Assembly (NCBI RefSeq): GCF_003865135.1
Contig: NZ_BHZC01000001.1
Coordinates: forward strand, 9,114,001 to 9,178,000
Reading direction: 5' to 3'
Source of the DNA: Streptomyces chrestomyceticus JCM 4735
GTDB taxonomy: Bacteria; Actinomycetota; Actinomycetes; Streptomycetales; Streptomycetaceae
Length of the DNA: 64,000 nt
Positions within the stretch are counted from its first letter, which is position 1, and every line of letters begins with the position of its first letter. The translations under genes were made by a program, and so were the position numbers. The notes beneath the pieces were generated by a model. The model had not been told where the DNA came from. It worked only from the letters and a program-made list of their open reading frames with translations, and ran no database searches. This document shows, piece by piece, positions 1 to 9,893 of this stretch.

Positions 1-143
1 CGGACCCGTGACGGACGGCATGTGCTGTACCGGAGGAGCGCGCTCGGCGACCGGCTCATGGGCACCGCCGACGGAGCACCGGCCGACGACCGCTGAGCGG
101 CAGCGGAGCCGGGTACGGGCCCCCGACGCCGGGAGCCGTCACC

Positions 144-641
144 TCACCGCCTGTCGCCGCCCGCGGCGCACACCGCGACCGCGGGCTGCGCCACCAGCCG
201 GAAACCGGTGACCAGATCCGGCTGGATGCGCAGCACACCGTTCATGGTCTGCGCCACCCAGGGCCGCAGCAGCTCCTCGTAGCGGGCCACCTGCGAGGGA
301 TCGGCCACCAGCCGGGCGTACCCGGTGACGATGACGCTCCAGCCCAGGCGGGTGTGCGGATCGATGGCATCGGCCTCGTACGCGACCACGAGGCCCGCCT
401 CGCCCGCGGGCGGCGCGATCGAGGTGAGGGTCGCCCCGTCGTTGAGCCGGACGACGATGTCCTCCCCGTCGAGGACGTGGTTGACCGGGCGGATGGCCGG
501 CAGGGCGTTCTGGGTGAACACGAGCCGGCCGAGCGGGACACTGCCCAGCAGCCGCAGCGATTCCTCCCGGGGCAGTTGCTGCATTCCCCGGGCCGCCGGC
601 TCACGGCGTACCTCGACATGCTGTGCGTCTTCGTCGTTCAT
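144..641 (-). CDS. Pyridoxamine 5'-phosphate oxidase-fold protein
   Basis: A protein of about 165 residues starting [11 protein letters not shown]. It has the split-barrel flavin/F420-binding pattern of the PNPOx-like family: a '[20 protein letters not shown]' opening, then '[19 protein letters not shown]' and 'AYEADAID...[13 protein letters not shown]'. Such proteins in actinobacteria often bind flavin, F420 or haem and recur beside universal stress proteins in hypoxia-linked loci, which fits the next gene. I chose the ATG at 641 rather than the upstream ATG at 680 because the family begins shortly before the LPREES segment. The substrate cannot be read from the sequence. Confidence 0.8.
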   Translation of the reverse strand: MNDEDAQHVEVRREPAARGMQQLPREESLRLLGSVPLGRLVFTQNALPAIRPVNHVLDGEDIVVRLNDGATLTSIAPPAGEAGLVVAYEADAIDPHTRLGWSVIVTGYARLVADPSQVARYEELLRPWVAQTMNGVLRIQPDLVTGFRLVAQPAVAVCAAGGDRR

Positions 642-798
642 GCTGCACACTCTCTGCTCCGGCGGCGCTCGTCCGGGCACTCGTTGCCTGCCGACCAGCC
701 TCGCCGGAGGGGACTCCCGGCGACAGGGCCGAACGGACCCCGGTGCGGGTCATTTCGGCAGCGCCGGTGCGGGTTCCCCGGGTGTCCGGCCGGGGCTC

Positions 799-1668
799 TT
801 ACGGGTGCGGCACCACCGCCACCGGACACGGCGCGTGGTGCAGCGCCGCGTGCGCGGCCGCGCCGATCTTCCGCAGGTCATGACGGCCCGGGCTGCGCCG
901 CCCCACCACCAGGAGCCGGGCCCGTGCGCAGCCGGCCAGCAGGACCTGCCCCGCGCCGCCCATCTCGACGTGTTCGACGACCTCCACCTGGGGGAAGCGC
1001 TCCCGCCACGGCCGTACGGCGTCGGCCAGCCGCTTGCGCTCCAGCGGTTCCAGGCCACCGGCGTCGTCGGCCGCCCGCATGGCTTCGCCGCCCCACACCA
1101 GGACCGGCGGGATGTTCCAGGCCCGTACCGCCCGCAGGGTCGCCCCCTGGGCCGCGGCGGCCGCGAAGGCGAACTCCAGCACCGGCCCGCTCTCCCGCTC
1201 GTCCTGCACCCCCACCACCACTTCGTCCCGCGACTCCTCCGCCTCCTCAGGCCGCGGGCTGCGTACGAGGACCACGGGCGAGGACGTCTGCCGCAGTACG
1301 TGCAGACCCACCGAGCCGAGCAGATAGCCGACCAGCGTGCCGTGGCCGCGCGAGCCCAGCACCAGCAGGTCCGCCGCGGCAGCCTCGGCGACCAGGGCCG
1401 GCACCGTCTCGGCCGCCAGGATCTCCCGGGTGACGGGCAGGTCGGGAAAGTCCTTCGCCACCCGGGCCGCGGCCTCCTGCAGCACCTCGGCGGCCCAGCG
1501 GCGCTGCACCTCCTCGTCCGCCGCGACCGGCACGTCCAGGGGGCGCCAGATCCACGCGTGCACCAGCCGCAGCCGTGCTCCGCGGCGTGCGGCTTCGGCG
1601 GCGGCCCAATCGGCGGCGGCGAGGCTGTGGTCGGTTCCGTCCAGGCCGACGGTGACGGTGCCGGGCAT
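799..1668 (-). CDS. Tandem universal stress protein
   Basis: A protein of 289 residues with two UspA domains in tandem. The first opens '[19 protein letters not shown]' and contains '[20 protein letters not shown]'. The second opens '[19 protein letters not shown]' and ends '[14 protein letters not shown]...[13 protein letters not shown]'. The G-x2-G-x9-G(S/T) ATP-binding pattern is clear in the first domain and weaker in the second, so the halves may differ in nucleotide binding. It diverges from pflB with about 250 bases between. Together with the formate-lyase and nitrite reductase genes it suggests a low-oxygen or dormancy response (inference). Confidence 0.9.
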   Translation of the reverse strand: MPGTVTVGLDGTDHSLAAADWAAAEAARRGARLRLVHAWIWRPLDVPVAADEEVQRRWAAEVLQEAAARVAKDFPDLPVTREILAAETVPALVAEAAAADLLVLGSRGHGTLVGYLLGSVGLHVLRQTSSPVVLVRSPRPEEAEESRDEVVVGVQDERESGPVLEFAFAAAAAQGATLRAVRAWNIPPVLVWGGEAMRAADDAGGLEPLERKRLADAVRPWRERFPQVEVVEHVEMGGAGQVLLAGCARARLLVVGRRSPGRHDLRKIGAAAHAALHHAPCPVAVVPHP

Positions 1669-1914
1669 ACGGGCCTCCTGAGGAAGGAACGGAAGTACGT
1701 CCGCCCCCACTCTCGGGGCTCGACGGGCATCGCGGGGACGGCCCCAAGGTCCCGCGCCCGGGGACCAACGGCCTTCCCGCCCGCGGCCCCTGGCCCGCCG
1801 AGGGCCCTTCGGCCTCCGGATCGGGACCAACGCCGACCTCGGTGGACATGCCGCGGCAGTGCAATGGGGGTGAGCGCGGGCACAGCGCTCACAGCACTTC
1901 GGAAGGCACGCACC
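1669..1914. promoter_or_regulatory. Divergent USP/pflB control region with repeated GGGACC elements
   Basis: About 246 bases between the universal stress gene and pflB. An identical ten-base element starting GGGACC occurs at 1761-1770 and 1823-1832. A GGGAC...GTCCC pair lies at 1735-1739 and 1749-1753. The GGGAC half-site recalls actinobacterial DosR/DevR-type hypoxia boxes, but the spacing does not match the canonical palindrome, so assignment is tentative. I cannot place the -10 and -35 boxes with confidence. Confidence 0.3.
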
Positions 1915-4173
1915 ATGACCGCGACACCCGTGGAGAAGACGACCGGCGGTACGGCTTGGGAGGGATTCGGCGGCGGCCTGTGGCGGGACACCGTCGACGT
2001 CCGCGACTTCGTCCAGCGCAACCACGTACCGTACGAGGGCGACGGCTCCTTCCTCGCGGGCCCGACCGAGCGCACCACCGCGGTGTGGCGCAAGCTGCTC
2101 GGCATGTTCCCGCAGGAGCGGGCCCGGGGTGTGCACGACGTGGACACCCGTACCCCGTCCCGGATCGACGCGTTCGCGCCCGGCTACATCGACGAGGAAC
2201 GCGACCTCATCGTCGGCCTCCAGACCGACGCCCCGCTCAAGCGCGCCATCATGCCCAACGGCGGCTGGCGGATGGTCGAGGGCGCCCTCGCGGCGTACGG
2301 GTACGAGGCCGACCCGGCGGTCAAGGAGATCTACACCCGGCTGCGCAAGACCCACAACGACGGTGTCTTCGACGCGTACACCCCCGAGATCCGCGCCTGC
2401 CGCTCCGCAGGCATCATCACCGGCCTGCCCGACGCCTACGGCCGGGGCCGCATCATCGGCGACTACCGCCGCGTCGCGCTCTACGGCGTCGACCGGCTCA
2501 TCGAGGACAAGCAGGCCGCCAAGGCCGAGGCGGACGCGCAGTGGCCGACCGAGGACGTGATCCGCGAGCGTGAGGAGATCGCCGAGCAGATCAAGGCGCT
2601 GCACGAGCTGAAGGCCATGGCCGCCTCGTACGGGTACGACATCTCCCGGCCCGCCGCCACCGGCCGGGAGGCCGTGCAGTGGCTCTACTTCGGCTACCTG
2701 GCCGCCGTGAAGGAGCAGAACGGCGCGGCCATGTCGATCGGCCGCATCGACACCTTCCTCGACATCTACCTCCGCCGCGACATCGAACGCGGCCTCCTCG
2801 ACGAGGAGGGGGCACAGGAGCTGATCGACGACTTCGTCATCAAGCTGCGCATCGTACGGTTCCTGCGCACCCCGGAGTACAACGAGCTGTACTCCGGCGA
2901 CCCCACCTGGGTCACCTGGTCGCTGGCCGGCATCGGCGAGGACGGCCGCCCGCTCGTCTCCCGTACGACCTTCCGCGCCCTCCAGACGCTCTACAACCTG
3001 GGCCCGGCGCCCGAACCCAACCTGACCGTCTTCTGGTCACCGCGCCTGCCGCGCGGCTTCAAGGAGTTCGCCGCGAAGACCGCCGTCGACACCTCCGCCC
3101 TCCAGTTCGAGTCCGACGACCTGATGCGGCCGAAGTACGGGGACGACACGGCCATCGCCTGCTGCGTGTCGGCCATGGCGGTCGGCAAGCAGATGCAGTT
3201 CTTCGGCGCCCGCGTCAACGTCGCCAAGGCCCTGCTGTACGCCATCAACGGCGGCCGGGACGAGATCAGCGGCAAGACCGTCGTGGCGGGTTTCGAGCCG
3301 GTCGAGGGCGAATACCTGGACTACGCCACCGTCGCCGAGCGCTACGACGCGATGCTGGAGTGGCTGGCCGAGACCTACGTCCACGCCCTGAACGTCATCC
3401 ACTACATGCACGACAAGTACGCGTACGAACGCATCGAAATGGCCCTGCACGACCGCACCGTGCTGCGCACCATGGCCTGCGGCATCGCCGGGCTGTCGGT
3501 CGCCGCGGACTCGCTGTCGGCGCTCAAGTACGCCCGGGTGCGGGCCGTCCGGGACGAGACCGGGCTGGTCACGGGCTACGAGACCGAGGGCACGTACCCG
3601 GCGTACGGCAACAACGACGACCGGGCCGACACCATCGCCCGGGATATCGTCCGCACCTTCATGCAGAAGGTGCGCAAGCACCCCACCTACCGGGGCGCCG
3701 TGCACACCCAGTCGGTGCTGACCATCACCTCCAACGTCGTCTACGGGAGGAAGACCGGCGCCACACCGGACGGCCGCCCGGCGGGCGCGCCCTTCGCGCC
3801 CGGCGCCAACCCGATGAACGGCCGCGACGAGCACGGCTACCTCGCCTCCGCCCTGTCGGTCGCCAAGCTGCCGTACGACGACGCCGAGGACGGCATCTCG
3901 CTGACCAACACCATCACCCCGGACGCGCTGGGCCGCACCGAACAGGAGCGGATCGCGAACCTGACGGGCGTGCTGGACGGCTACACGGCCGGCGGCGGAT
4001 TCCACATGAACGTCAACGTGCTGGACCGGGCGACCCTGGAGGACGCCATGGAGCACCCCGAGAAGCACCCGCAGTTGACGATCCGGGTGTCCGGCTACGC
4101 GGTGAACTTCGTACGGCTGACGCGCGAGCAGCAGCTCGACGTCATCAACCGCACCTTCCACGGAGCCCTGTGA
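1915..4173 (+). CDS. pflB: Pyruvate formate-lyase (formate C-acetyltransferase)
   Basis: A protein of 752 residues, close to E. coli PflB (760). It is a glycyl-radical enzyme that cleaves pyruvate with CoA to acetyl-CoA and formate. The catalytic cysteine pair is present as 'ACCVSAM' (Cys416-Cys417), the PFL hallmark '[17 protein letters not shown]' is intact, and the glycyl-radical loop '[12 protein letters not shown]' places the radical glycine at residue 727. The start ATG at 1915 gives '[12 protein letters not shown]' followed directly by the family's N-terminal '[22 protein letters not shown]'. It overlaps pflA by one base (TGATG), so the two are co-translated. PFL is oxygen-sensitive and unusual in an aerobic Streptomyces, but no key residue is lost. 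Confidence 0.97.
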   Translation: MTATPVEKTTGGTAWEGFGGGLWRDTVDVRDFVQRNHVPYEGDGSFLAGPTERTTAVWRKLLGMFPQERARGVHDVDTRTPSRIDAFAPGYIDEERDLIVGLQTDAPLKRAIMPNGGWRMVEGALAAYGYEADPAVKEIYTRLRKTHNDGVFDAYTPEIRACRSAGIITGLPDAYGRGRIIGDYRRVALYGVDRLIEDKQAAKAEADAQWPTEDVIREREEIAEQIKALHELKAMAASYGYDISRPAATGREAVQWLYFGYLAAVKEQNGAAMSIGRIDTFLDIYLRRDIERGLLDEEGAQELIDDFVIKLRIVRFLRTPEYNELYSGDPTWVTWSLAGIGEDGRPLVSRTTFRALQTLYNLGPAPEPNLTVFWSPRLPRGFKEFAAKTAVDTSALQFESDDLMRPKYGDDTAIACCVSAMAVGKQMQFFGARVNVAKALLYAINGGRDEISGKTVVAGFEPVEGEYLDYATVAERYDAMLEWLAETYVHALNVIHYMHDKYAYERIEMALHDRTVLRTMACGIAGLSVAADSLSALKYARVRAVRDETGLVTGYETEGTYPAYGNNDDRADTIARDIVRTFMQKVRKHPTYRGAVHTQSVLTITSNVVYGRKTGATPDGRPAGAPFAPGANPMNGRDEHGYLASALSVAKLPYDDAEDGISLTNTITPDALGRTEQERIANLTGVLDGYTAGGGFHMNVNVLDRATLEDAMEHPEKHPQLTIRVSGYAVNFVRLTREQQLDVINRTFHGAL

Positions 4174-4988
4174 TGTCCCCAGAGACCGCGGTGCCCCTCG
4201 CCGGAGCGAGGCCGGTCCTGGAAGCCGCGACGCCGGCCGGTGCGGTGGGGCACCGGCCGGTCGCCGGGTCGGTGTACTCCTGGGACCTGTCCACCGGCGT
4301 CGACGGGCCCGGCATCCGCTTCGTGCCGTTCCTGGCGGGCTGCCCCCTGGCCTGCCTGTACTGCCACAACCCGGACACCTGGAAGATGCGCGACGGCAAG
4401 CGGGTCCTGGCCGGTGACCTGGTGGCGGAGGCGGCCAAGTACCAGGCGTTCATCCGGGCCGCGGGCGGCGGCGCCACGCTCAGCGGCGGCGAACCGCTCC
4501 TCCAGCCCGTCTTCACCGGCGAACTCCTGCACCGCTTCAAGCACGAACTCGGCCTGCACACCGCCCTGGACACCTCCGGCTACCTCGGCGTCCGCGCCAC
4601 CGACGCGCTGTTGCGCGACACGGACCTCGTGCTGCTGGACATCAAGTCCTGGGACCCCGCGCTCTACAAGAGGCTCACGGGCCGGCCCCTGCGCCCGACC
4701 CTGGACTTCGCCCGGCGGCTGGCCCAGCTGGACAAGGAGGTATGGGTACGCTTCGTGCTCGTCCCGGGGCTGACCGACGACCCGGCGAACATCGGGGGCG
4801 TGGCCTCCTTCGCCGCCTCGCTCGGCAATGTGACCCGGGTCGACGTGCTGCCCTTCCACAGACTCGGCGCCGCCAAATGGGAACGGCTCGGCCTGGACTT
4901 CACGCTGCGGGACACTCCGATTCCCACCGCGCCGGAAGTGGCGGCGGCGCGCGGAATCTTCGCGGAATACGGCCTGTCGGCAGTGTGA
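4173..4988 (+). CDS. pflA: Pyruvate formate-lyase activating enzyme (radical SAM)
   Basis: A protein of 271 residues. It installs the glycyl radical on PflB using S-adenosylmethionine and a [4Fe-4S] cluster. The CX3CX2C motif 'CPLACLYC' supplies Cys57, Cys61 and Cys64. 'GVDGPGIRFVPFLAGC', the 'SGGEPLLQ' SAM-binding segment and 'VLLDIKSWDP' are typical of PflA. The N-terminus is about 25 residues longer than E. coli PflA and contains no recognisable domain. The ATG overlaps the pflB stop. The two-gene unit has no formate transporter (FocA) in view. Confidence 0.96.
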   Translation: MSPETAVPLAGARPVLEAATPAGAVGHRPVAGSVYSWDLSTGVDGPGIRFVPFLAGCPLACLYCHNPDTWKMRDGKRVLAGDLVAEAAKYQAFIRAAGGGATLSGGEPLLQPVFTGELLHRFKHELGLHTALDTSGYLGVRATDALLRDTDLVLLDIKSWDPALYKRLTGRPLRPTLDFARRLAQLDKEVWVRFVLVPGLTDDPANIGGVASFAASLGNVTRVDVLPFHRLGAAKWERLGLDFTLRDTPIPTAPEVAAARGIFAEYGLSAV

Positions 4989-5009
4989 AAGGTGCGGGGC
5001 CCTCCTTCG

Positions 5010-5324
5010 TCAGCCGAACCGTACGCTGGCAAAGGCCGCGTCGCGCGGCGCCTGCTGACCGGGAGCGAGCGGCACGGCCCGCCCCTTGCACTTCTTGCCC
5101 GGGAAAAGGACGGCCGGTGTCTTCGTGGAGTTGCGGGCACCGTGCGCCCGCTGCTGCATCGTCAGGCACCGGCCGTTCGGCGGATTCTCCACCACGTACG
5201 ACCTGCCGTCCGGCCCCAGCCAGATGAACGACCCTTTCGCGGCGGACGCCTCGCCCGTGGAGAGGGTCGCGGCGAAAGTGAGCGCCGCGAGAGCAACGGC
5301 GACCGGACGCAGGACACGCATCAT
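5010..5324 (-). CDS. Small secreted protein of unknown function
   Basis: A protein of 104 residues (or 103 from the second ATG). It has a clear Sec signal peptide, 'MRVLRPVAVALAALTFAATLSTGEASA', with a likely signal-peptidase I site after ASA. The mature part of about 75 residues is basic, has two cysteines ('GRCLTM' and 'GKKCKG') that could form one disulfide, and includes an 'IWLGPDGRSYVVENPPNGRC' segment common in small Streptomyces exoproteins. It converges with pflA, leaving only 21 bases between the stops. No function is recognised. Confidence 0.75.
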   Translation of the reverse strand: MMRVLRPVAVALAALTFAATLSTGEASAAKGSFIWLGPDGRSYVVENPPNGRCLTMQQRAHGARNSTKTPAVLFPGKKCKGRAVPLAPGQQAPRDAAFASVRFG

Positions 5325-5385
5325 TCATCCTCTTTCTGGAACGGTTTCCGGAAACGACTGTCCGGCCGGAGCGGCCGGTGTCCGG

Positions 5386-6189
5386 TCAACGACGCCCAGC
5401 GGTGTCCGACACGCCTGGTACGCCCCATCGGGCCACCCGGGCCCGCACGCCGCCCTCCGTCGCCGCACGGCGGGCGCAGGCGTCGAAGCGGGCGAGGACG
5501 AGACGGGCCATGGCGTCCTGGGCGCCGAGCGGGCGGGCGATGATCACGCACTCCGCGCGCCCGGCCTCCGCGGTAAGGCGGTCGGAGAACCGTCCGGAGG
5601 CCATCAGATACGGCAGCACCGCGATACGGGTACGGCCTTCGGCGCGCAGGTCAGCCACCGTACGGGCCAACGACAGACCGTCCGCGGCACCGTCGCACAG
5701 GACGGCCGGCCGCACCGGAACGGGGGCGCCCCGCCGGGCGCTCAGCTCCGCGCCCAGATCCCGGGCAGTGGCGCGGGCACTGTCGTTGCCACCCGGCCGG
5801 CGCGAACCCGCGGCGGCCAGGACCACGGCGTCCGCCGGGAGACCGGCGTGCCACTCGGCCTCCTGGAGGCGGTGCAGGAGCGCCTCGACGAGCAGCGGGT
5901 GCGGCGCCAGCGGTCGCGCGGCGTGTGCGTGCCCGAGCAGCGCGGGCAGATCCACGGAGAAATGAAATCCCGTCCCCAGCAGCAAAGGCACCACTATCGC
6001 GGGCGCGCCGTGCAGGGCGGCCACGGCTTCGTCGACCGTGGGGCGGTGAATGTCGAAGAACGCCATTTCCACCCGCAGCGCCGGACGCAGTGCGCGCACG
6101 TACGCCAGCAACCGGTGTGTTTCCGTTTGCGCCCGGACCTCGCGACTACCGTGAGCGGCGGCAATCAGTACAGGGGAAAAGGAGGCCAT
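5386..6189 (-). CDS. Sirohydrochlorin chelatase-like protein (CbiX family)
   Basis: A protein of 267 residues with two CbiX-like halves. The N-terminal 'VLIAAAHGSREVRA' carries the metal-binding histidine of class II chelatases. 'APAIVVPLLLGTGFHFSVDLPALL' carries the second conserved histidine region. The second half includes 'RTRIAVLPYLMASGRFSDRL'. It should insert Fe2+ (or Co2+) into sirohydrochlorin, supplying sirohaem for the nitrite reductase encoded divergently 220 bases away. That pairing is the main functional clue. The ATG at 6189 sits at the natural family start. Confidence 0.88.
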   Translation of the reverse strand: MASFSPVLIAAAHGSREVRAQTETHRLLAYVRALRPALRVEMAFFDIHRPTVDEAVAALHGAPAIVVPLLLGTGFHFSVDLPALLGHAHAARPLAPHPLLVEALLHRLQEAEWHAGLPADAVVLAAAGSRRPGGNDSARATARDLGAELSARRGAPVPVRPAVLCDGAADGLSLARTVADLRAEGRTRIAVLPYLMASGRFSDRLTAEAGRAECVIIARPLGAQDAMARLVLARFDACARRAATEGGVRARVARWGVPGVSDTAGRR

Positions 6190-6409
6190 GCGGTCACGCT
6201 AAAGGCGTACGCGCGCGGCGATAAGGCACTGCTGGTCCCGGCTGCGCAGGGACGACCGGCCTTGGTCAAAAGGCCGTTCGGCGCGGGGTACGGGTGCGGG
6301 GCGGGCATAGCCTGAATGCGCGGCGGCCCGGGAGGCGGCGGGCTCGGGCGGCAGTCGTGGAAAACGGAAGAACGCGTCCCGTCGCCAAGCAGCTGGCAGG
6401 AGTGCTCTC

Positions 6410-9277
6410 ATGGTGTCATCCACCGACCGGCCCACCCTTGTTCTCGTCGGTCACGGAATGGTCGGCCAACGGCTGCTGGAAGAACTCGCCGCGCGGGACG
6501 CGCTCGCCGGATCGGGCGGGCCGGACGGACCTGGCAGCCCGGGCGGCAGCGCGCGATGGCGCGTCGTGGTCCTCGCCGAGGAAGAGCGCCGCGCCTACGA
6601 CCGCGTCCACCTCTCCTCCCTGTTCACCGGGACCACCCCGGAGGAACTGAACCTCGCCGACCCCGACTTCTTCGAACGGCACGACATCACGCTGCGCCTC
6701 GGCGACCCCGCCACCGCCGTCGACACCGCCACCCGCACGGTGACCACGCGCAGGGGCGCCCAGTGGCACTACGACGCGCTGGTGCTGGCCACCGGCTCGT
6801 ACGCCTTCGTCCCACCGGTCCCCAACCGGGACGCGCCCGGCTGCTTCGTCTACCGCACCGTGGAGGACGTCCGCGACATCCAGGAGGCGGCGCGCGGCGC
6901 CCGCACCGCGGCCGTCGTCGGCGGCGGGCTGCTCGGCCTGGAGGCGGTCGGTGCCCTGCGCTCGCTCGGCCTGGAGACCAGCGTGGTCGAGGCCGCGCCC
7001 CGGCTGATGCCCGGTCAGGTGGACACCGGCGGTGCCGACGTCCTGGCCCACACCGTCGAGGCGATGGGAGTCCACGTGCACACGGACGCGGCGATCACCG
7101 AGGTGTGGACCGGTGCGGACGGGCGGGTGCGCGGCCTGTCCCTGTCGGACGGCACCGGCGTCCAGGCCGACATCATCGTCTTCTCCGTCGGCGTACGGCC
7201 CCGCGACGAACTCGCCAGGACGGCCGGCCTCGACGTCGCGGACCGCGGCGGCATCGTGATCGACACCCGGTGCCGCACCTCCGCGCCGGAGGTCTACGCG
7301 CTCGGCGAGTGCGCCCGCGCCGCCGACGGCAACGTCTACGGGCTGGTCGCACCCGGCTACCGGATGGCGGAAGCCCTGGCGGACACCCTGACCGGCAAGG
7401 AGGGCAGCTTCACCGGCGCCGACACCTCCACCAAGCTCAAGCTGCTGGGCGCGGACGTCGCCTCCTTCGGCGACCCCTTCGCCCCGGACGCCGGCGGCTC
7501 GGTGCTCTGGGCCGACTCCGGTTCGGGTGTCTACAAGAAGCTGGTGCTCGGCCCGGACGGGCAGCTCATGGGCGGCATCCTGGTCGGCGACGCGGACGCG
7601 TACGGCACCCTGCGGCCGCTCGTGGGCGCCCAACTGCCCGGCCCGGCCGCCTCATTCCTGCTGCCCGCCGACGAGTCCGGCCCGGTGGACACCACCGCGG
7701 TGCTCCCCGACGACGCGGTGATTTGCTCGTGCAACGGCGTCACCAAGAAGACGCTGCGCGAGGCCGTGAAGGACGGCGCGCACGACCTGGCCGCGGTGAA
7801 GAAGTGCACCGGCGCCGGCACCCAGTGCGGCGGCTGCGTCGGCGCGGTGACCTCGATCATGGAAGCGCAACTGGCGGCCGAAGGCGTCGAGACGGGCCCC
7901 GGCGGCCTGTGCCCGGACTTCACCCAGACCCGCCGGGAACTCTACGAGATCATCCGGGTGACCGGCACCGACAGCTTCTCCCGGCTGGCGCGGGAGTACG
8001 GCGTACCCGGCCCGGACGGCAAGCCGCCGCACGGCTGCGCGGTCTGCCGCCCGACCGTCGCCTCGCTGCTCGCCACCCTCGGCCCGGAACTGGGCCTGCA
8101 CCACATCCTGGACGGCGAGCAGGCCGCGCTCCAGGACACCAACGACCTCTTCCTCGCCAACCTCCAGAAGGACGGCACCTACTCGGTGGTGCCCCGCCTG
8201 CCGGCCGGGGAGATCAGCCCGGACCACCTCGTCGTGCTCGGCGAGGTCGCCCGCGAGTTCGGCCTCTACACCAAGCTCACCGGCGGCCAGCGCATCGACC
8301 TGTTCGGCGCCACCGTCGACCAGCTCCCGCACATCTGGCGCCGGCTGGTCGACGCCGGGCTCGAATCGGGCCACGCGTACGGCAAATCCCTGCGCACCGC
8401 GAAGTCCTGCGCCGGTTCCCGCTGGTGCCGCTTCGGGCAGCGCGACTCCGTCGGCATGGCCGTGGAGCTGGAACTGCGGTACCGCGGACTGCGGTCCCCG
8501 CACAAGCTGAAGCTGGCGGCCTCCGGCTGTGTCCGCGAGTGCGCCGAGGCACAGAGCAAGGACGTCGGCGTCATCGCCACGGCCAAGGGCTGGAACCTCT
8601 ACGTGGGCGGCAACGGCGGCGTCAAGCCCCGCCACGCGGACCTCCTCGCACAGGACTTGGGCGACGAGGAACTGATCCGGGTCGTCGACCGCTTCCTGAT
8701 GTTCTACATCCGCACCGCGGACCGCCTGGAACGCACCGCGGCCTGGCTGGAGCGGATCGACGGCGGCATCGCCCACGTACGCGACGTCGTCCTGCACGAC
8801 TCCCTCGGGCTGGCCGAGGAACTGGAAGCGCAGATGCAGCGGCACGTCGACGCCTACCGCGACGAATGGCGGGCCGTCCTCGAAGACCCGGCGAAACTGC
8901 GCCGCTTCACCAGCTCCTTCCCCGCCCCGGCCGGCCCGGCCGCGCCCGGACACGTCCAGGTCCGTACGCCCGAGGGCGAGTGGCAGTCCGTCTGCCTGCT
9001 GGACGACCTGGAGCCGGGGCGCGGAATACCGGTCAGCGTCGGCGAAGAAGCGGCCCCGGTCGCGCTCTTCCGCTCACCGGACGGCGAGGTCTTCGCCGTC
9101 TCCGACATCGACCCCGTCTCCCGGGCCGGAGTCATCTCCCGCGGCATCTACGGGGCGGTCGACGGCGCCCCGGTCGTGACCTCGCCCATGTACAAACAGC
9201 GCTTCGACCTGCGCACCGGCACCTGCCTGGACGACGAGAGCAAGCATCTCCCCGTCCACGCGGTCCGGGTGCTGTGA
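6410..9277 (+). CDS. nirB: Assimilatory nitrite reductase, NirB-NirD fusion
   Basis: A protein of 955 residues that reduces nitrite to ammonium with NAD(P)H. In order: an FAD/NAD(P) oxidoreductase ('LVLVGHGMVGQRLLEEL', 'VVGGGLLGLEAVGAL'), a BFD-type [2Fe-2S] region ('ICSCNGVTKKTL...CTGAGTQCGGCVG'), and the sirohaem/[4Fe-4S] region ('CAGSRWCRFGQRDS' and 'ASGCVRECAEAQSKD'). The C-terminal ~100 residues ('EWQSVCLLDDLEPGRGIPV...YKQRFDLRTGTCL') are a NirD-type Rieske fold that lacks Cys/His ligands, as is normal for NirD. NirD is usually a separate gene; here it is fused in frame. The ATG at 6410 has AGGAG seven bases upstream. Confidence 0.95.
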   Translation: MVSSTDRPTLVLVGHGMVGQRLLEELAARDALAGSGGPDGPGSPGGSARWRVVVLAEEERRAYDRVHLSSLFTGTTPEELNLADPDFFERHDITLRLGDPATAVDTATRTVTTRRGAQWHYDALVLATGSYAFVPPVPNRDAPGCFVYRTVEDVRDIQEAARGARTAAVVGGGLLGLEAVGALRSLGLETSVVEAAPRLMPGQVDTGGADVLAHTVEAMGVHVHTDAAITEVWTGADGRVRGLSLSDGTGVQADIIVFSVGVRPRDELARTAGLDVADRGGIVIDTRCRTSAPEVYALGECARAADGNVYGLVAPGYRMAEALADTLTGKEGSFTGADTSTKLKLLGADVASFGDPFAPDAGGSVLWADSGSGVYKKLVLGPDGQLMGGILVGDADAYGTLRPLVGAQLPGPAASFLLPADESGPVDTTAVLPDDAVICSCNGVTKKTLREAVKDGAHDLAAVKKCTGAGTQCGGCVGAVTSIMEAQLAAEGVETGPGGLCPDFTQTRRELYEIIRVTGTDSFSRLAREYGVPGPDGKPPHGCAVCRPTVASLLATLGPELGLHHILDGEQAALQDTNDLFLANLQKDGTYSVVPRLPAGEISPDHLVVLGEVAREFGLYTKLTGGQRIDLFGATVDQLPHIWRRLVDAGLESGHAYGKSLRTAKSCAGSRWCRFGQRDSVGMAVELELRYRGLRSPHKLKLAASGCVRECAEAQSKDVGVIATAKGWNLYVGGNGGVKPRHADLLAQDLGDEELIRVVDRFLMFYIRTADRLERTAAWLERIDGGIAHVRDVVLHDSLGLAEELEAQMQRHVDAYRDEWRAVLEDPAKLRRFTSSFPAPAGPAAPGHVQVRTPEGEWQSVCLLDDLEPGRGIPVSVGEEAAPVALFRSPDGEVFAVSDIDPVSRAGVISRGIYGAVDGAPVVTSPMYKQRFDLRTGTCLDDESKHLPVHAVRVL

Positions 9278-9484
9278 CCCACCGGGCGCCCCCGTACACA
9301 GCGGAAGGGCGAACGCGCGCCGGGGCGCGCCCAGCCCTCCGGTTTCGCTCCCCGCGCGCCTGTGGTTCACCTTTCGCGCCCCGCGCTCCATGGCGTCACC
9401 GGTCCCCGCTTTGGGCACTGTCCGCAGTGGATCACTCGCACCGAGTAACCGTCTCGGTGCATCGCCCGAAAGGACCTGTCCACC

Positions 9485-9766
9485 GTGCGTCTTGTCCCGC
9501 GCCTCACCGCCGCCCTCGGCGGTCTCGCCCTCGTCCTCGGCGGAGTCGTCGTCGCCGCCCCGGCCGTCCACGCGACCCCGCAGAACTGCTTCTACTACGT
9601 GATGGAACAGCACCCCGACGCCGACCCCGAAGTGGTCGAACGAGGCTGTCTCCTCGGCGCCAAGGGAACCAAGGAGAGCCATCGTGCCTGCTACACCGAG
9701 CTGCGGCGGTCCTACATCCCCGCGAAGATCGCCTTCGACGGATGCCGCCGGGCCGGCCTGAAGTAG
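9485..9766 (+). CDS. Small secreted cysteine-containing protein
   Basis: A protein of 93 residues starting at GTG with AAAGGA upstream. The signal peptide 'MRLVPRLTAALGGLALVLGGVVVAAPAVHA' is followed by a mature peptide of about 63 residues. Its four cysteines (in QNCFYY, ERGCLLG, HRACYTE, DGCRRAG) could form two disulfides. A strong hairpin terminator follows. I do not recognise the family; it resembles the many small actinobacterial exoproteins of unknown role. Confidence 0.75.
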   Translation: MRLVPRLTAALGGLALVLGGVVVAAPAVHATPQNCFYYVMEQHPDADPEVVERGCLLGAKGTKESHRACYTELRRSYIPAKIAFDGCRRAGLK

Positions 9767-9808
9767 CGGACGGGACGGCCTGATCCGTCAAGGAGCGGAC
9801 GGATCACG

Positions 9809-9841
9809 GGGCCCAGGGGCTACCGGAGCACCCCTGGGCCC
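9809..9841 (+). terminator. Strong rho-independent-type hairpin
   Basis: A perfect 11-bp inverted repeat (9809-9819 with 9831-9841) around an 11-base loop, followed by GTTT. It sits between the convergent small secreted gene and the sulfotransferase gene and could serve both directions. Confidence 0.75.
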
Positions 9842-9893
9842 GTTTCCGTGCGGCCGGAAGGCGGCCGATGGAGCCGCCGGGCGGCCCCGGGGA

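Noticed and set aside
325-4173. One open frame running from 325 through pflB
   Set aside because: The first ~530 codons overlap real genes on the other strand and have no family similarity. The PFL homology begins at ATG 1915.
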